Positions 60,563 through 64,000 of a stretch of DNA of 64,000 bases are shown in pieces. The notes below the pieces were generated by a model, which ran no database searches, had not been told where the DNA came from, and saw only the letters and a list, made by a program, of their open reading frames with translations. The position numbers and the translations under genes are program-made. The DNA is from Rhizobium sp. BK316. GTDB lineage: Bacteria > Pseudomonadota > Alphaproteobacteria > Rhizobiales > Rhizobiaceae. The stretch lies in NCBI RefSeq assembly GCF_014193695.1, contig NZ_JACHZR010000001.1, positions 1,153,309 to 1,217,308 of the forward strand. Direction: 5' to 3'. Numbering within the stretch: the first letter of the stretch is position 1; every line of letters begins with the position of its first letter.

Positions 60563-62422
60563 TCAACCCGGAACAGTTGGGTCGATCGTGTGTACGCGGA
60601 CCGGCGCGATCTTCCCCCGTATCCGGACGCAGCCAAGAAGCCTTGCGTCAAGAAGGCCACGCGATCGTCGATGCGTTTCGTCGCTCAGCGCAATCTCCAC
60701 GCCCTTGTCCTTGGCCACGCCAACGAGCCGGCTCGCCAAGTTGACGACGTCGCCGATCGCGGTATAGCTAAGGCGTTCGGTCGACCCGATATTGCCCACT
60801 AGCGCCACGCCGGTGTTGATACCGATCCGCACGCGAATCGCATCGTGCTTGGGTGCTATCGGCGTCATGGCATGCATCGCGTCGCGGATCGCCGCTGCGG
60901 CGCGGCAGGCGCGCAATGCGTGATCTAGCTCATCGCCAGGGGCATTCCAGATCGCCATTACCGCATCGCCGATGAATTTGTCTACCGTGCCGCCCTCGGC
61001 ATGAATCGCTGCAATTGAAAGGGTCAAAAAGCGCGTCAGGCTTGGTTCAACGTCGGCACCGAGTTCTTCGGTGAGTTCCGTAAATCCCGGCAGATCGGCA
61101 AACAGCACCGTTATCTCCCTAAGTTCGCCCCCTGGACGCGGCGCGATACCGCCATCGACAAGGGGACGAACGACCTCGACCGGCATGAAGCGGGCAAACG
61201 CGGAAAGGCCGCTCGACATCCGCTTGAGAGCGGAGGAGAAATCGTCGAGTTCGGTCAACAGCGCCGGGCGATGCTCCACCGCGTCGAGTTCGAACCTCTC
61301 GATCAGGTGCAATTGTTCGGCAAGGCGCGAGAGCGGCCGGGCAAAGAGGATTCTGGCAAACAGGACCGCGGTCACGGCCGCAAGCGTGGCGATGCCGCCG
61401 ATGATGAAGATCAGCCGCTTGGTACTGGCGTCGATATCACCGGCAAAGGTCGCCCGCGGTATCGCGGTGACCAGCCGCCAGTCCTCGAACGGCAACTTGC
61501 CCGATGATACAAAAACCGGCCCGAGCGCCTTGCTTGCCACCAGCGTCCTGAACCCCTCGGCCTTCTCGCGGCTCGCGGCCAGGGCGACTGCCACGGCCAG
61601 GGCGTCGGAGGCGGCGAAATCCTTAAGATGAGCAGCCACCATACCGTCGGATGGTTCGGACGTCGCCAGCACCGCATCGTCCCGCGCCAGAACGAAGGCC
61701 TTGCTGCCTTCCGGCATCTTGAGCCCTCTGAGGATGGCCGACAGACGATGCAGGCTGACCGCCACCATCACCACACCCTCGAAATGCCCGAAGACCTCGA
61801 CCTTCTTCGAGACTACAATCGCCGGCTCGAAGCCGTTCGGAAGGATATTGACGAAACTCCAGGCCGCTTCCGCGCTGCTCCGGCCGAGTCTGTACCATGG
61901 CGAACCCTCCGGAACGTAGACGCTCTCGGCCTTCAGGCGATTTTCGAAGAAGATATCGCCGGGTATCGGCTTGTAGAGATCGCGGCGCAACGGGCGCGGC
62001 TTGCCCGGCGCTGCCTGGCCGATGTCCACCATTTCGATCTCGCCGTTCGGCAGAGCGTGCGCCCCGAAGAAACCGCCATCCGGGAAGCCGAAGCCAATCC
62101 AGGCGATCGCCGGCTGTTCACGCAGCAGCGACAAGAACAGAAACTCACGCTTCACCTCGTCGTCTGGCCTGATCGCCCCTTGAAAGAAGATCGATCTGAC
62201 GATCTCGGCACTGCTCGAAACCAGAGCCAGGTTTGAAGCGAGCTCGTTGCTGACCGCAGCAGTGCTCTGAGCATCGAGGCTGGCGACCACCGTTTCGATG
62301 TTCTGGGTCGCAGCACGATACCAGACGAAATGAACGAGCGCCGCCGTCGACAAGACCGCAAACAGTAATAGTGCGGTGACCGCACGCGCCATTTTCATTC
62401 GTGGGAATGGTCTAGCGTTCAT
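60563..62422 (-). CDS. Class III adenylate cyclase with extracytoplasmic sensor
   Basis: A 619-residue membrane protein: helix at residues 12-34, a large periplasmic dCache-like sensor (35-332), a second helix (337-360), a HAMP-like linker, and a class III cyclase domain (430-600). Catalytic residues are visible: metal-binding D443 (LFADLPGF) and D486 (DKFIGDAVMAIW); adenine-recognising K482 and D558 (TAIGDVVN); and transition-state N561 and R565. This set predicts ATP rather than GTP as substrate. Its 5' end overlaps the 3' end of the NADH dehydrogenase-like gene by 11 nt. Confidence 0.89.
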   Translation of the reverse strand: MNARPFPRMKMARAVTALLLFAVLSTAALVHFVWYRAATQNIETVVASLDAQSTAAVSNELASNLALVSSSAEIVRSIFFQGAIRPDDEVKREFLFLSLLREQPAIAWIGFGFPDGGFFGAHALPNGEIEMVDIGQAAPGKPRPLRRDLYKPIPGDIFFENRLKAESVYVPEGSPWYRLGRSSAEAAWSFVNILPNGFEPAIVVSKKVEVFGHFEGVVMVAVSLHRLSAILRGLKMPEGSKAFVLARDDAVLATSEPSDGMVAAHLKDFAASDALAVAVALAASREKAEGFRTLVASKALGPVFVSSGKLPFEDWRLVTAIPRATFAGDIDASTKRLIFIIGGIATLAAVTAVLFARILFARPLSRLAEQLHLIERFELDAVEHRPALLTELDDFSSALKRMSSGLSAFARFMPVEVVRPLVDGGIAPRPGGELREITVLFADLPGFTELTEELGADVEPSLTRFLTLSIAAIHAEGGTVDKFIGDAVMAIWNAPGDELDHALRACRAAAAIRDAMHAMTPIAPKHDAIRVRIGINTGVALVGNIGSTERLSYTAIGDVVNLASRLVGVAKDKGVEIALSDETHRRSRGLLDARLLGCVRIRGKIAPVRVHTIDPTVPG

Positions 62423-63731
62423 GGCGATCGGTAATCAGACGGGCGGCGCGGTCATAGCAGACATAGGCCAGCGCCCAGTCCACGAACACAACGGCGCGAT
62501 TGCGGAAACCGACGAGAAACCAGAGATGGGCGATGTTCCAGACCAGCCAGGCGGAAAAACCCGAGAGCCGGATGCGCCGGAAATCGGCGACCGCCGCCTT
62601 GCGCCCGATGGTCGCCAGATTGCCGAAATCGCGATAGCCGAACGGGCCGATGGTCCGGCCATCGAGGCGGGCGAGAATGGCGCGGGCCACATGCTCGCCC
62701 ATCTGCTTGGCGGCCGGCGCAACTCCCGGAACCAGCCTGCCGTTCTTGTCGGTGACCGCAGCGGTGTCGCCGATCACGAAGATATCGCTGCTGTCCGGTG
62801 GGTTGAGGTTCCCGTCTACATGGACACGGCCGGCGCGATCGGCCGGTACACCTAGCCATTTCGCCGCCCTCGAAGCCATGACGCCGGCCGCCCACAGCAC
62901 GCAGGATGACCGGATCTGACCGCCGCCGGCAAGCCCGACGCCCTCGGCATCGCAGCGCGTAACCGCTTCCCCGAGCGACACTTCGACGCCAAGCATCTCC
63001 AGGTGTCGCCGGGCTTCCTCGGACAGCGCCAGTGGCATGGCCGGCAGGACGACATTGCCGGCTTCGACAAGCACCACGCGCGCCGACGACGGGTCGATGC
63101 GCCGAAAGTCACGGATGATGACCTTCCTTGCCAGTTCGGCGATGGCGCCCGCCAGTTCGACGCCTGTCGGGCCGCCGCCAACAACGACGAAGGTGAGAAA
63201 CCGCTCCCACTCGGCCTCGTCCTCGGTTGCCTCGGCGCGCTCGAAGGCCGAGAGAATCCGGGCGCGGATTTCGGTCGCATCGGCGATCGTCTTCAGGCCG
63301 GGTGCGGTCTCTGCCCATTCTTCCTTTCCGAAATAGGCGTGCCTCGCCCCGGTGGCGACGACGAGATAGTCATAGGCGATGCGCCGGGCGGTGGTCTCGA
63401 CGATCCGGCTCTCCTTGTCGATCCCCTCGACACGCTCCATCAGCACCCCGACATTGGATTGCCGGGAAAGAATGCGACGGATCGGCATGGCGATCTGCGC
63501 CGGCGAAAGCCCGGCCGTCGCCACCTGATAGAGCAGCGGCTGGAAAAGATGATAGTTGCGCTGATCGATGACCGTTATATCCACGTTCGCACGGCGGAGC
63601 CCCCTGGCGGCGGCGAGGCCGCCAAATCCGGCTCCAAGGATGACGACCCTCGGACGGCGAACCACCGCCTGACGTGCCTGCGGATCCATGAGGGGCGAAC
63701 CGCCACGCGCTTCTTCGATCGCGGCGCGCAT
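62412..63731 (-). CDS. Type II NADH dehydrogenase-like FAD oxidoreductase
   Basis: A 439-residue flavoprotein of the NDH-2 family. The FAD site is VVILGAGFGGLAAARGL near residue 30, the NADH site FVVVGGGPTGVELAGAIAEL near residue 180, and the second FAD contact SSDIFVIGDTAAVTD near residue 310. The quinone-site region AAKQMGEHVARAI follows, and a C-terminal amphipathic/hydrophobic part (GFSAWLVWNIAHLWFLVGF) would attach it to the membrane. NDH-2 passes electrons from NADH to quinone without pumping protons. It starts 3 nt after the DoxX gene. Confidence 0.87.
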   Translation of the reverse strand: MRAAIEEARGGSPLMDPQARQAVVRRPRVVILGAGFGGLAAARGLRRANVDITVIDQRNYHLFQPLLYQVATAGLSPAQIAMPIRRILSRQSNVGVLMERVEGIDKESRIVETTARRIAYDYLVVATGARHAYFGKEEWAETAPGLKTIADATEIRARILSAFERAEATEDEAEWERFLTFVVVGGGPTGVELAGAIAELARKVIIRDFRRIDPSSARVVLVEAGNVVLPAMPLALSEEARRHLEMLGVEVSLGEAVTRCDAEGVGLAGGGQIRSSCVLWAAGVMASRAAKWLGVPADRAGRVHVDGNLNPPDSSDIFVIGDTAAVTDKNGRLVPGVAPAAKQMGEHVARAILARLDGRTIGPFGYRDFGNLATIGRKAAVADFRRIRLSGFSAWLVWNIAHLWFLVGFRNRAVVFVDWALAYVCYDRAARLITDRHER

Positions 63732-63734
63732 GGC

Positions 63735-64000
63735 TCAGCGCCCTCTCGGAAACAAGCGAGCCACCAGATAGTCGAGCGAAACGGTGCCGGCCCCGCGCGC
63801 CAGGATCAGCAGCAACGGCGCCGTCCAGAGCAAATGGTCCGGCCAGTTCTGCGGGTAGACGAGGAGCTGGATCGTCAAGATGACGCCAAGCAGCATGAGG
63901 GCGGCGGGGCGAGAGAACAGACCGAGAAAAATCAGAACCGAGCCGCTCACTTCGGCGGTCGTCGCGAGCACGGCGGCCACGCCGGGATCGATGACGGGCA
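63735..64000 (-). CDS. DoxX-family membrane protein (5' part beyond window)
   Basis: The frame is open through the window end, so the N-terminus is missing. The 88 visible residues hold the second half of a DoxX protein: VLIFLGLFSRPAALMLLGVILTIQLLVYPQNWPDHLLWTAPLLLILARG-type helices and the closing GTVSLDYLVARLF. DoxX proteins are small four-helix membrane proteins often paired with redox enzymes. Here it directly precedes the NDH-2-like gene in the same direction, which suggests a joint redox function. Confidence 0.8.
   Translation of the reverse strand, partial: PVIDPGVAAVLATTAEVSGSVLIFLGLFSRPAALMLLGVILTIQLLVYPQNWPDHLLWTAPLLLILARGAGTVSLDYLVARLFPRGR

Noticed and set aside
1..64000. CRISPR arrays, tRNA or rRNA genes, complete insertion sequences, replication (repABC) genes
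   Set aside because: No regularly spaced repeats, tRNA-like cloverleaf with conserved loops, rRNA sequence, intact transposase or rep genes were recognised on either strand by reading; a covariance-model and profile search would be needed to exclude small RNAs.

Overview
The window looks like part of a large secondary replicon (megaplasmid or chromid) of a Rhizobiaceae bacterium (Rhizobium, Sinorhizobium or Agrobacterium type). The reasons are the high GC content, six complete ABC-transporter operons each with its own regulator or pathway enzymes, GntR and LysR control everywhere, a RirA-type TGA-N9-TCA iron box, an MCP ending in a CheR-docking pentapeptide, and decayed plasmid-accessory genes. 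No rRNA, tRNA, CRISPR array, replication origin or intact transposase was seen.

Layout. 0-6.2 kb: a truncated GAF-domain regulator diverges from a sugar ABC transporter (binding protein, double ATPase, two permeases) that ends in an SMP-30/gluconolactonase-type lactonase. 6.4-15.7 kb: a leftward polar-amino-acid-type ABC operon has a HutC-like repressor, a LysR regulator, a two-component flavin monooxygenase (LLM oxygenase plus flavin reductase), a PLP aminotransferase and an agmatinase/ureohydrolase on its other side. I read this as one nitrogen-compound uptake and breakdown locus. 15.9-21.6 kb: a GntR/HutC-family regulator faces a CUT1 carbohydrate ABC operon with a terminal GNAT acetyltransferase; a perfect inverted repeat sits between the -35 and -10 of the operon promoter. 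22.1-25.8 kb: a GntR/FCD regulator heads a second polar amino-acid ABC operon. 26-28.8 kb: an EF-G-like GTPase and a nucleoside 2-deoxyribosyltransferase-like protein.

28.8-31.9 kb is a graveyard of plasmid-accessory genes (frameshifted DUF3991/TOPRIM and DUF4326 relics) that also carries an apparently intact antitoxin/toxin-like pair, with a 12-bp-arm palindrome at its promoter, and a WGR-domain protein. 32-44.8 kb is a leftward eight-gene operon: FAD-linked 2-hydroxyacid oxidase, fused indolepyruvate ferredoxin oxidoreductase, enoyl-CoA hydratase, 2OG-Fe(II) oxygenase and a polyamine-type ABC transporter. It diverges from a FadR-type regulator and an AcuI/YhdH acryloyl-CoA-reductase-like enzyme. 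The order of chemistry (2-hydroxyacid to 2-oxoacid to acyl-CoA) suggests a catabolic route for an aromatic or branched hydroxy- or keto-acid.

45-49 kb: a signal-peptide SH3 protein with a 3' frameshift, a tiny secreted-type ORF, and a MacAB-type efflux pair in which the membrane anchor of MacA is out of frame at a run of seven A. 49.4-53.6 kb: a GAF-PAS-GGDEF-EAL protein and a soluble double-PAS chemoreceptor. 53.6-54.3 kb: relics of an IS3-type transposase and a GSU2403-type nucleotidyltransferase, with a 29-bp palindrome. 54.6-59.4 kb: a leftward iron-type (FecBCDE) ABC operon behind an iron box, extended by a large protein with two amidotransferase/ThuA-like halves and an FmdE-like protein without the usual cysteine. 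60.1-64 kb: a DUF3307 membrane protein, a class III adenylate cyclase with an extracytoplasmic sensor, a type II NADH dehydrogenase-like flavoprotein and a DoxX-family protein cut by the window end.
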